Assembly: GCA_002395405.1 (NCBI GenBank)
Contig: DGWX01000024.1
Coordinates: forward strand, 1-55,978
DNA: 55,978 nucleotides
Direction of reading: 5' to 3'
Origin: Christensenella sp. UBA4247
GTDB lineage: Bacteria > Bacillota > Clostridia > Christensenellales > CAG-1252
Shown here: in pieces, positions 16,368 through 24,600 of the stretch
Position numbering within the stretch: position 1 is the stretch's first letter
Layout: each line of letters starts with the position of its first letter
Position numbers and translations under genes: made by a program
The notes under the pieces: generated by a model
The model's database searches: none
Told to the model about the DNA's origin: nothing
What the model saw: the letters and a program-made list of their open reading frames with translations, nothing else

Positions 16368-17129
16368 ATGGAAGTCTTCGTGGAAGGGGTGTTGGTCGAT
16401 AACTTTTGTTTGGATTTTCTTTTATCGTATTGTACGCTCCTTTTGACAAAAAACAAACCTCGTTACGGATTGCTTGTGCTTTCATCACTCGTCGGAAGCG
16501 GTTTTGCGCTTCTTTCTCCTTTGATTACGAAATTCGAGCTGTTATTCAAATTCGGCGTTCTATTGACCGGATCGGCGATCTTTTACGGAAAAAAAGATCT
16601 GAGAGGGTATTGTATCGTCACATTCTGCTACGCAATCTTATCTTTTCTTTTATCCGGATTGATTTCTTTTCTTCTCGGCGGAAAACTTTTCTATTCTTTT
16701 ATCGGAGTAAAAAAGGGTGGAGTGATCGCCGTTTTTTCGGCGGGAACGTTTCTTTTTATCTATTCGGTTAGACAAATCGGCGGATTGATAAGAGAGAAAA
16801 AACGCGAGAATAAGAAAGCGACCGCAGTCCTCGTTTTAGGCGAGAAGAAAATGGAACTATCCGCTCTTTACGATAGCGGGAATCTTTTAACGGACGAAGC
16901 GGGCGCCCCTGTTATTTTAATAGACGAAAAAAGGCTTTGCGCACTTGGTTCTTTTCAAAAAACAGGGAAATTAACCGTTCATACGGTTAGCGGAAGCAAG
17001 GAATTGAATCTCGTTAAAATCCCTGAAATTAAGATATATTCCGGCGGCGAGGAGAATACATTTATTAACGTAACCGCGGCTTTAACAGAGCTGCCCAAAG
17101 AATACTCCGTAATACTGCCGTACGAATAA
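16368..17129 (+). CDS. spoIIGA: Sporulation sigma-E processing peptidase SpoIIGA
   Basis: A membrane-embedded aspartic protease of about 253 residues that cleaves the pro-sequence of sigma-E in the mother cell. The first 140 residues form about five membrane helices. A soluble domain follows with the catalytic motif ALYDSGNLLTD (DSG) and a later VHTVSG. The next gene is sigE, the standard pair. I start it at ATG 16368 (MEVFVEGVLVDNF), which aligns with the usual N-terminus; TTG 16350 is an alternative. There is no Shine-Dalgarno sequence. TACTCT at 16356-16361 lies exactly six bases before the ATG, so a leaderless message is possible. Confidence 0.92.
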   Translation: MEVFVEGVLVDNFCLDFLLSYCTLLLTKNKPRYGLLVLSSLVGSGFALLSPLITKFELLFKFGVLLTGSAIFYGKKDLRGYCIVTFCYAILSFLLSGLISFLLGGKLFYSFIGVKKGGVIAVFSAGTFLFIYSVRQIGGLIREKKRENKKATAVLVLGEKKMELSALYDSGNLLTDEAGAPVILIDEKRLCALGSFQKTGKLTVHTVSGSKELNLVKIPEIKIYSGGEENTFINVTAALTELPKEYSVILPYE

Positions 17130-17143
17130 AAAGAGGTGAAAAT

Positions 17144-17857
17144 ATGTTTTCCAAAATGATAAACGCGATCCGAAATTTTTTATCTAAATTCGATCTTTTC
17201 AAGCGCCCGAAAGAAATTCACTTTATTTACGGCGAATCACTTCCGGCACCTTATACGCCCGAAGAAGAAAGAGCAGCGCTCGAACGATTTAAGGCGGGCG
17301 ATCAAAAGGCGAAAAACGAGATCATCGAACATAATTTGCGCTTGGTCGTATATATCGCGAAAAAGTTCGAGGGAAGCGTCAGCGATATAAGCGACCTCGT
17401 ATCCGTAGGCGCCATCGGTTTGATGAAAGCCGTAAATTCATTTGATCCGTCCAAAAATATCAAATTGGCGACGTTCGCGTCTCGTTGCATTGAAAACGAG
17501 ATCCTGATGCACTTACGGAAAGTCGTTAAGAGAAGATGCGAAATCTCTCTTGACGAGCCGATCAACGTGGATACGGAAGGAAACGAACTATTGCTTTCCG
17601 ACGTTGTCGGAACGGAACCGGACGCAGTGTACAAAGAAATCGAGAAAAAAGACGAGGTAGAAGAGCTGTATCGTTCTTTCGAAACGCTGACAAAGCGAGA
17701 AAAGGCGATCATTCGAATGCGTTACGGACTTATGAACACGGAAGAAAAAACGCAAAAGGAGATCGCGGATATGATGGGGATCTCTCAATCGTATATATCG
17801 AGACTGGAAAAGAAAGTCCTTGGAAAATTACGCAAAGAAATGGCAAAATTTGTATAA
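17144..17857 (+). CDS. sigE: Pro-sigma-E, mother-cell sporulation sigma factor
   Basis: A 237-residue sigma-70 family factor. The first 30 or so residues (MFSKMINAIRNFLSKFDLFKR) form an amphipathic pro-sequence, as expected for the SpoIIGA substrate. Region 2 reads NLRLVVYIAKKFE, then DLVSVGAIGLMKAVNSFDP and ATFASRCIENEILMHLRK. Region 4 carries TQKEIADMMGISQSYISRLEK, the helix-turn-helix for the -35. GAGGTG lies seven bases before the ATG. It is probably co-transcribed with spoIIGA. Confidence 0.97.
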   Translation: MFSKMINAIRNFLSKFDLFKRPKEIHFIYGESLPAPYTPEEERAALERFKAGDQKAKNEIIEHNLRLVVYIAKKFEGSVSDISDLVSVGAIGLMKAVNSFDPSKNIKLATFASRCIENEILMHLRKVVKRRCEISLDEPINVDTEGNELLLSDVVGTEPDAVYKEIEKKDEVEELYRSFETLTKREKAIIRMRYGLMNTEEKTQKEIADMMGISQSYISRLEKKVLGKLRKEMAKFV

Positions 17858-17881
17858 TAATACGGAAACGTTCCCATAATA
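17852..17881 (+). promoter_or_regulatory. Sigma-G-type promoter before sigG
   Basis: GTATA (17852-17856), 18 bases, CATAATA (17875-17881). This fits the sigma-G consensus (G-H-ATR, 17-18 bases, CATnHTA) at all defined positions. It would let sigma-G activate its own gene, as known in Bacillus. It overlaps the end of sigE. Confidence 0.5.
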
Positions 17882-17913
17882 ATTTCGTGCCTTTTTACAT
17901 AGGAGGAAAAAGA

Positions 17914-18693
17914 ATGGCACGAAAGGTAAATATTTGCGGGATCGATACGAACAAACTCCCAAAGCTTACGCAAAAGGAAAGTGAAGAATACCTCGGAAGA
18001 ATCAAATCGGGGGATAGTAAAGCGAGAGAAATCTTTTTAATGGCGAATATGCGACTCGTTCTTTCGATGGTGCATCGATTTCCAAACGCAAACGCCGATC
18101 CGGACGACCTATTTCAGGTTGGCTGTCTCGGTTTGGTCAAAGCACTCAATAATTTTGATTTAAAACACGGCGTGGCGTTCAGCACGTACGCCGTTCCGAT
18201 GATCCTCGGGGAGATCAGAAGATTTATAAGAGAATCAAACGGAATTAAGGTCAGTCGCTCGATGCGAGACGTTGCGTATAAAGCGATGCAAGCAAGGGAA
18301 GCGCTTGAAAAGAAAAACGTTTGCGATCCGAGTTTGTATGAGATCGCGGAAGAAATGGACGTCCCCGTAAAGGAAGTCGTTTGCGCGCTTGACGCGATCG
18401 CGACGCCGCTTTCTTTATACGAACCGATTTCGAACGATTCTTCTTCCGACTCTCTTCTCGTATTGGACGGGATCGAAGGCGATAAAAATCCGGAAGAGAC
18501 TTGGACGGAAAATTTGGATTTGAAGGAAGCGATCTCTCACCTTCCGGAAAATGAAAAAAAGGTCATATATCTTCGCTATTACGTAGGAAAAACGCAAACG
18601 GAAGTCAGTAAGTTATCTCATATTTCGCAAGCGCAGGTTTCCAGGTTGGAAAACAATGCGATGAAAAGAATCAAAGCGGAGTTGATCGGCTGA
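17914..18693 (+). CDS. sigG: Sigma-G, late forespore sigma factor
   Basis: A 259-residue sigma factor of the SigF/SigG/SigB group. The N-terminus MARKVNICGIDTNKLPKL is the sigma-G signature (binding region for anti-sigma factors). Region 2 is DPDDLFQVGCLGLVKALNNFDL and FSTYAVPMILGEIRRFIRE. Region 4 ends in TQTEVSKLSHISQAQVSRLE. AGGAGG nine to ten bases upstream fixes ATG 17914 as start over TTG-type codons further up. There is no pro-sequence, as expected. Confidence 0.97.
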   Translation: MARKVNICGIDTNKLPKLTQKESEEYLGRIKSGDSKAREIFLMANMRLVLSMVHRFPNANADPDDLFQVGCLGLVKALNNFDLKHGVAFSTYAVPMILGEIRRFIRESNGIKVSRSMRDVAYKAMQAREALEKKNVCDPSLYEIAEEMDVPVKEVVCALDAIATPLSLYEPISNDSSSDSLLVLDGIEGDKNPEETWTENLDLKEAISHLPENEKKVIYLRYYVGKTQTEVSKLSHISQAQVSRLENNAMKRIKAELIG

Positions 18694-18717
18694 GATCATA
18701 AAACCGGTATGAAAAGG

Positions 18718-18746
18718 GCATAATCGGCGCTTGTCGTTCATACTAT
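18718..18746 (+). promoter_or_regulatory. Sigma-E-type promoter before the ymxH-like gene
   Basis: GCATAAT (18718-18724), 14 bases, CATACTAT (18739-18746). The sigma-E consensus is KMATATT, 14-15 bases, CATACAHT; two positions differ. The predicted start coincides with ATG 18752, so the message would be leaderless. Confidence 0.45.
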
Positions 18747-18751
18747 TTTCT

Positions 18752-19012
18752 ATGAACGAATTGACTTTTTGCGAACTCAGAGGAAAGGAAATCGTAAACG
18801 TTGCGGACGGAAAAAGGCTCGGAAGAATCAACGATATGGCTTTGACCTGCAACGGGAGGGTACTCGGGATCATGGCGCCCGGCGATAAGTCGGGCGTTAA
18901 ATCTTTTTCGGGGAAAGACTCCGTATTTATTCCTTGGCAAAATATCATTAAAATCGGAGACGACGTAATTTTGGTCAATCTTATGGTTTCATCCTTCCCG
19001 ACAAAGGCGTAG
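18752..19012 (+). CDS. ymxH: YlmC/YmxH family PRC-barrel protein
   Basis: An 86-residue protein made of one PRC-barrel beta domain. ELRGKEIVNVADGKRLGRINDMAL is the typical YlmC/YmxH start, and FIPWQNIIKIGDDVILV the typical end. Family members are linked to sporulation, but no biochemical role is known. It follows sigG. There is no Shine-Dalgarno sequence; the sigma-E-like -10 lies six bases upstream. An in-frame TTG at 18731 would sit inside that promoter. Confidence 0.85.
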   Translation: MNELTFCELRGKEIVNVADGKRLGRINDMALTCNGRVLGIMAPGDKSGVKSFSGKDSVFIPWQNIIKIGDDVILVNLMVSSFPTKA

Positions 19013-19025
19013 TTTTCTATTTTTC

Positions 19026-19054
19026 TTGCAAATAATAAATATTTATATTATAAT
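19026..19054 (+). promoter_or_regulatory. Sigma-A promoter for nrdR
   Basis: TTGCAA (19026-19031), 17 bases, TATAAT (19049-19054). A leader of about 48 bases runs to ATG 19109. Confidence 0.8.
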
Positions 19055-19108
19055 ACGTTTGTAAATCTCGCCTACCGCTTGTGCGGAGCGTTCAAAAAGG
19101 AGAGCTTT

Positions 19109-19564
19109 ATGAAATGTATGTATTGCGGTTCGCTTGACAGCAAAGTGATAGATTCCCGTGTTTCCGAAGACGGATCTTCCATTAGGCGCAGGCGGGAATG
19201 TTTGAATTGCGGTCGTCGTTTTACAACCTACGAGACGGTGGAAAGGATCCCCGTTTTCGTTATTAAAAAAGACGGAACGCGCGAGCTTTTCGATTCTTCT
19301 AAGCTTCGCGGCGGTATCATGAAGGCGTGTGAAAAACGCCCGGTTTCATACGAAAGCATCGAAAATCTCGTTTCCGAAATCGAAAAAACGGTTTATAATC
19401 TCGGAATGAACGAGATTACGAGCGATAAGATCGGTGACGAAGTAATGAAAGGGCTGAAATCTTTAGATGAAGTCGCTTACGTTCGATTCGCTTCCGTTTA
19501 TAAAGAATTTAAGGATATTGATACTTTCTTGTCCGAAATCGAACGTATTTTAGGAAAAAAATAA
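19109..19564 (+). CDS. nrdR: Transcriptional repressor NrdR
   Basis: A 151-residue nucleotide-sensing repressor of ribonucleotide reductase genes. The N-terminal zinc ribbon has CMYCG and CLNCGRRF, preceded by the RRRREC basic stretch. The rest is an ATP-cone domain (VIKKDGTRELFDSSKLRGGI). AAAGGAG before ATG 19109 decides the start. I see no NrdR box pair in its own upstream region. It overlaps the next gene by one base. Confidence 0.97.
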   Translation: MKCMYCGSLDSKVIDSRVSEDGSSIRRRRECLNCGRRFTTYETVERIPVFVIKKDGTRELFDSSKLRGGIMKACEKRPVSYESIENLVSEIEKTVYNLGMNEITSDKIGDEVMKGLKSLDEVAYVRFASVYKEFKDIDTFLSEIERILGKK

Positions 19565-20379
19565 TGCTCGAACGCCATTATTCGGGAAAAGAAGAAAAGG
19601 TTAAAAAGATCCTTCCCGAGCTTTTTCCCGAACTTTCCTATTCGGAGATCTCTGCTTGTTTAAGGCGGCGTGACGTTAAAGTAAACGGTAAGCGTACTTC
19701 GTCGGATACTCTTGTTTCAAACGGACTTTTTCAGATATACCCGAAGGTCAAAAAAAGCGTAAAAATTCTTTTTGAAGACGAGAATCTTCTCGCCGTATAT
19801 AAACCGAAGGGGATATCGAGCGACGGGGAAGGTTCGTTTTCCGGGCTCGTTCGAGAGGAAATCGGAGAAAATTGCGTTTTGATGCATAGGCTCGATCGTA
19901 ATACGGACGGTATCTTGCTTTTCGCTAAAACCGAAATCGCGGAAAGAGAACTGTTTTCCGCGATGAAAGAAGGCCGTATCGAAAAAAAGTATTCCGCCGA
20001 AGTGTACGGTCGCGTCTTGTCTTCTCAGCCGATCGAACTGACTTATTATTATAAAAAAGACGAAAAAAACGCGCGTGCGATCCTATCGACGCGTCCGAAA
20101 GAAGGATACGTTCCGGTTTCCATCTCCTTCATCCCGATCAAACGAAAAGAGGAATCGACCGTTCTCGAAGTAACCTTGCATAAAGGCAAAATGCATCAGA
20201 TCCGCGCGATGCTGGCGCGATACGGTTTCTTTATTATCGGCGACGGGAAGTACGGAAATGACGCAGTAAATAAAGCGCTTGGGGTAAAAAAACAATTACT
20301 GACGGCGACTTCCGTTTCGTTTGATTTTCCGGAAAAATCCGCTCTTGCATACTTAAATAAAATCCATATTTCTCTCTGA
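19564..20379 (+). CDS. RluA-family RNA pseudouridine synthase
   Basis: A 271-residue enzyme that isomerises uridines in RNA. An N-terminal S4-like RNA-binding domain (about 15-70) is followed by the catalytic core with MHRLDRNTDGILLF, where the Asp of HRLD is catalytic. Also present are the early NLLAVYKPKGI and the late GKMHQIRAMLARYG. Family assignment is firm; the exact target (RluC, RluD or other) is not. Confidence 0.92.
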   Translation: MLERHYSGKEEKVKKILPELFPELSYSEISACLRRRDVKVNGKRTSSDTLVSNGLFQIYPKVKKSVKILFEDENLLAVYKPKGISSDGEGSFSGLVREEIGENCVLMHRLDRNTDGILLFAKTEIAERELFSAMKEGRIEKKYSAEVYGRVLSSQPIELTYYYKKDEKNARAILSTRPKEGYVPVSISFIPIKRKEESTVLEVTLHKGKMHQIRAMLARYGFFIIGDGKYGNDAVNKALGVKKQLLTATSVSFDFPEKSALAYLNKIHISL

Positions 20380-20385
20380 GGATCG

Positions 20386-20424
20386 ATTGCTTGTACATCT
20401 TCAAACCGTACAAGCAATTTTTTT
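20386..20424 (+). terminator. Intrinsic terminator after the pseudouridine synthase gene
   Basis: Perfect 11-base stem, ATTGCTTGTAC (20386-20396) with GTACAAGCAAT (20408-20418), then a run of T. It separates nrdR and its partner from sigK. Confidence 0.9.
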
Positions 20425-20452
20425 ATATACCCCGAATATAAAATAATACGTT
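20423..20452 (+). promoter_or_regulatory. Weak sigma-E-like promoter before sigK
   Basis: TTATATA (20423-20429), 15 bases, AATACGTT (20445-20452): five of seven and six of eight matches to sigma-E consensus. sigK is sigma-E-dependent in known sporulators, which is the main reason to note it. Confidence 0.25.
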
Positions 20453-20472
20453 AAAAACGGGGGTATTTTGTC

Positions 20473-21171
20473 TTGGTAGAGGGAATTTTGGCGCTTCTTA
20501 CAAGCGCTTTTTGCCTAACAAGTTATATTGAAAAGAACAGCGTTTTCCCGAAACCTTTAACGGTGCAAGAAGAAAAAGATTGTTTCGAGCGCTTCGCGGA
20601 AGGAGACGTGAAGGCGCGTGACGAGCTTGTTTCTCATAATATGAGACTGGTCGTACACGTGGCGAAAAAATACGTTGACGCACTTGATTCTTCCGATATG
20701 ATCTCGATCGGCTCGATCGGTTTAATGAAGGCGATCAATACGTTTCGCTACGATAAGGGAACGCAGTTCGCGACCTATGCCGCGCGGTGTATCGAAAACG
20801 AGATCCTTATGGCGATACGCGCGAATAAAAAACATAAAGTTTGCGTTTCTTTAACCTCGTCTATCGGCGCGGACAAAGAGGGAAACGAGATTACCTTAAT
20901 GGATACGCTCGAAGAACCGGACGGAGACGTTGCGTTGATCGTCGAGAAGAAAGAAACGGAAGGGCAGCTTCGCGCGATCGTAAAAGAGATTTTATCGGAG
21001 AGAGAATATACGATCATACGCTATCGCTACGGACTGGACGGAGCGCCCGTTCTCCCGCAACGCGAAATTGCGAAGAAACTCGGGATCTCTCGTTCGTATA
21101 TTTCGAGAATCGAAACGAAAGTACTGCAAAAACTGAAAGATTATCTTGTGGAAAACGAAATCGATCTATAA
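20473..21171 (+). CDS. sigK: Pro-sigma-K, late mother-cell sigma factor
   Basis: A 232-residue sigma factor. The N-terminus MVEGILALLTSAFCLTSYIEKNSVFPKPL is the hydrophobic pro-sequence removed by SpoIVFB in Bacillus. Region 2 (MISIGSIGLMKAINTFRYDKGTQFATYAARCIENEILM) and region 4 (QREIAKKLGISRSYISRIETK) are intact. The gene is one continuous frame, with no skin-type insertion. The start is TTG 20473 with a GGGGG stretch ten bases upstream. It converges on rnpB. Confidence 0.95.
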   Translation: MVEGILALLTSAFCLTSYIEKNSVFPKPLTVQEEKDCFERFAEGDVKARDELVSHNMRLVVHVAKKYVDALDSSDMISIGSIGLMKAINTFRYDKGTQFATYAARCIENEILMAIRANKKHKVCVSLTSSIGADKEGNEITLMDTLEEPDGDVALIVEKKETEGQLRAIVKEILSEREYTIIRYRYGLDGAPVLPQREIAKKLGISRSYISRIETKVLQKLKDYLVENEIDL

Positions 21172-21194
21172 AAAACCCACCGACATGCGGTGGG
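21171..21194 (-). terminator. Intrinsic terminator of rnpB
   Basis: On the minus strand CCCACCG, a five-base loop, CGGTGGG, then T. The A-run on the plus strand touches the sigK stop codon. Confidence 0.85.
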
Positions 21195-21195
21195 A

Positions 21196-21529
21196 AGCGT
21201 GAGTTAATCTGTAAGCCGAGTTCTGTATTAAACGGTCATCTATCTAGACGCGCAGTTACCTACGCGTTCAAGCGAACGTCGGATAGTGGCGGACCGCGTT
21301 ATAACCTATCCTCTCTTGCACCAAGTGGGGTTTACCTGGCCGTTCTCGTCACCGAGACGCCGGTGAGCTCTTACCTCGCCATTTCACCTATTGCCGAAGC
21401 GAAAACGCTTTGGCTGTATATTTCTGTGCACTTTCCTTGAAGTCGCCTTCACCGGTAGTTAGCCGGCACTCTGTCCTGCGGTGCTCGGACTTTCCTCATC
21501 TTACGATGCGACCGTCTGGTTAACTCACT
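21196..21529 (-). ncRNA. rnpB: RNase P RNA, class A
   Basis: The catalytic RNA that trims tRNA 5' ends. On the minus strand the ends pair as P1 (GTGAGTTAA near 21528 with TTAACTCAC near 21199). The universal GAGGAAAGTCCG is at 21486-21497, the ACAGAA...GGCTTA segment at 21212-21226, and GATAGATGACCG near 21236-21247. The overall order matches class A RNase P RNA (as in most Clostridia) rather than the Bacillus class B. The ends are approximate to a few bases. It has its own promoter and terminator. Confidence 0.95.
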
Positions 21530-21535
21530 TTTTGC

Positions 21536-21564
21536 ATTATAACACGAGGATTTAACGATTGCAA
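21536..21564 (-). promoter_or_regulatory. Sigma-A promoter of rnpB
   Basis: On the minus strand TTGCAA (21559-21564), 17 bases, TATAAT (21536-21541). The -10 ends seven bases before the mature RNA. Confidence 0.85.
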
Positions 21565-21601
21565 ATGATTATTTTAAAGCATCTTCGGAAATACTCAATT
21601 T

Positions 21602-24600
21602 ATGATTTTCTTTCTTGCGAGTAAACTCTTGAATTTTATCACTAAATTATTTTCCAAAAGACGGTACGAATATCCTTCCGAGATATCGGACGAGGACGCC
21701 GTACGAAACTTGAATTTTCTCGCGCATTCTTTACGGAAGATCAAACAGGGCGGACCCGGAGTAAGTTTGTTTCCGATCTCCTTTGCCGTAAAACAGGGCT
21801 ATAAAACGGCGCTGCAAAAAGAAAAGGAAGGAATTCCGCTCTATCCGTTCGAAAAATGGCTGAAAGATAATTACAGACTGTTATACGGGTCATTCAAAAG
21901 TTTGTCGAACGACTCCTTTGTTTCGCTTCCGCACGTGGACGGAGTTCCGCGCGTCTGTATTCTTGCGGATTTTATTGTAAAATACTCCGGAAAAACGTTT
22001 TCGAGAGATAAAACGGAAAGCGTTATCAAAACCTTTTCCGCCGTTACGCCGCTGACTTTTCCCGAACTCGAACGAATGAAAGACGCTTTGATTTATCGTT
22101 TGCTTTGGGAAATTTCCACTTTGGCTGAACGTTCCGTTTTTTATTTTGCCAATTATTTGAAAGCGGGAAAAAAGAAATTTTCGCAAAAAGACTCGCAAAA
22201 AGACAGTTATCTCGCTTATTACTCGAAGCGGAATGCGGCGGAAGCGGAAGCGATTGCCGAGCGGTCTCCGGAAATCGATTTTTCTTCTTCCGTTCTCGGT
22301 TTTGAAAACGTGATCGCGGCAAACGAATACTTAGCAAGTTTATACGTTTCGGCTTTGCGCTCCGTTTCCTCTTTTTTTCCGAAAGGAAGCAGCGCAAAAT
22401 TATCGCCGGCAAACGAGATTTATTCTTCCGATCAAGATTATCGTTTGATGAGCGACGGTGCAAAAGAGGACTATTTACGGTTAACGTACGAATTGTCGCG
22501 CAGGTTCCAAACGACGGAAATCGTCGTTGCGCGCGCCGCCGTTCGCCTTGGCGAGGAATGGAAGATCCATTTCGGTTCGGTTTTGTATAAGCAAACGGAA
22601 GGGTTGAGAGCTTATTTGAAAAGCGGGGAAGTTAAACCGATGAAAGAAGAAGGGAGAAAGGTACAAGGGGTGTATTGTACCCTTGTTCTTTCGATCGCTT
22701 TACTTCTTGCCGCTTTTCCTGCGTATTATCTCAGAACGATATTGAGCTATTGCGCCGTAATTCCTTTCTTTATCGCGCTTTTGCATCCGGTGGAATATTT
22801 ATTAAAGAGAATGCTCGGATTGCGAAAAGGGAAAAAGCCCGTTCCCCAAATGGACTACGAAAAGTTACCCGAAAGTTCGAAGACGGTCGTTGCCGTTTCG
22901 CGTTTTATTACTTCGGAAAAAGACGTGGATGACGCTTTACGGCAAATCGAAGTACTTGCGGCGTCGTATAAGGATGAGAACGTTTTTTACTGCGTGGTTT
23001 CCGACCTACCGAAAAGCAATGAAGAATGGTCGGACGCGGATGAATCGTTATTCCGCTACGCTCAAGAAAAAAGAAAAAGCGAAAACGTTTGCTTTCTTAT
23101 TCGAAAAAGGATCAAACAGCAGGGCGGCTTCGGAGGTTACGAGCGAAAGAGAGGCGCTCTCTTGGATTTTCTTTCCGCCGTAAAGGATGGGAATTTCGAT
23201 CGATTTTATCTCACGGGAAAAATGCCGCAAGGATATTTTGCCGTTTTGTTGGATGACGACAGCGAAGTTCTGCCCGGAACCATTCGCGCGGCGATCCTTG
23301 CCATGAGCCATCCTTTGAACGCCGAATACGAATTGCTTTCTTTCGGCGGAAAGATCAATCGATACTCTTTAACGACATATTATTCCGATAAATTCTCTCG
23401 TTCGTGTACCGTTGAAGCGTATCCTTTTTACAGCGATTTTTATTCGGAAAATTTCGATTGCGCTTTGTATTGCGGAAAAGCGATCGTTAGGATCGAACCT
23501 TACGTTCGGAAACTCCGAGATTTTTTTCCGGACAATCGAATTTTGAGCCACGACATCATCGAAGGCGCCGTTTTGCGCTCTTCTTCGTTAAAACGTTCGG
23601 TTTATGAAGACGCTCCGAAAACCTTCGTTTCCGACGTAAATCGGGAATCGAGATGGCAAAGAGGCGACGTTCAGCTTTTACCGTATGCGCTTTGTCCGAG
23701 CGTAAGAAAGAAAAACGGAGAAAAGACTATAAATCCGATCGCGCCGATCTATAAACTCGTGATCTTTATAAACGGACTTTCCGTTTTGTCAGACGCTTGT
23801 TTGTTTGCCGTCGGGGTAGCCGCCGTCTTTTTGCGATCTTTCTTTTTGCTCTATTACGCAATTTCGATCCTGCTCTTCGCTTACGCATATTCTTTGATCG
23901 CGTCATTCGGTATTTTTCGAGGGAAGATCCGATTTCGTTATGCGCTTCGTTCCGTTTCTTACTCTTTCGGAAATCTTGCGGAAAGAGCGTTTCTTTGTCC
24001 CTTTCGGGCTTTAAACGGAATCATTCTTTTCGGCATTACCGTTTTCAAAATGGCGACGCACAGTAAGGATCTTTTGTCTTGGACTCCCTTTAAGACGACG
24101 CAAAACGCGGGTTCTTATCGAGACGGAACGAAAGTTGCGCTTCCATCCGTTATCATTTCCGCCGCGCTTACGGTTTGGATCGGAAACTTTTATTTTACGC
24201 TTTATGCGTTTTTTTTCTGCCTTACGCTTTTCTATTTGATCTTTTTGGGGAAAGAGAAAAAACAAAGGTCAATCGATCGAAAAGAAGACGCATTGCTTAA
24301 AGATTATGCAAAGGATATATACGCCTATTTTCGAGATAGCTCGGGACCTCATTTGATTTCGGATAATTTGCAGCTGTATCCGTATCGAATGCAATCGGAT
24401 ATGACCTCTCCGACGAATATCGGCTTCGCCGTATTGTCCGAAATATCCGCCGCGCTTCTTGCGATCGTTTCCGAAGAAGAGGCTTTTTCGAACGTATCCG
24501 CTATCTTGGATCAAGTTGATAAACTTGAAAAATGGAACGGGCATTTGTATAACTGGTACGACGTTCGTACTTTTGCCGTAAAAGAGCCGCGCGTCGTTTC

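Noticed and set aside
17863..17874. Near-palindrome GGAAACGTTCC before sigG as an operator
   Set aside because: Short, imperfect, and inside the spacer of a better-supported sigma-G promoter.
20841..21440. A plus-strand frame running from sigK into the rnpB region
   Set aside because: It overlaps the end of sigK in another frame and the RNase P RNA gene; the protein is Arg-rich noise.
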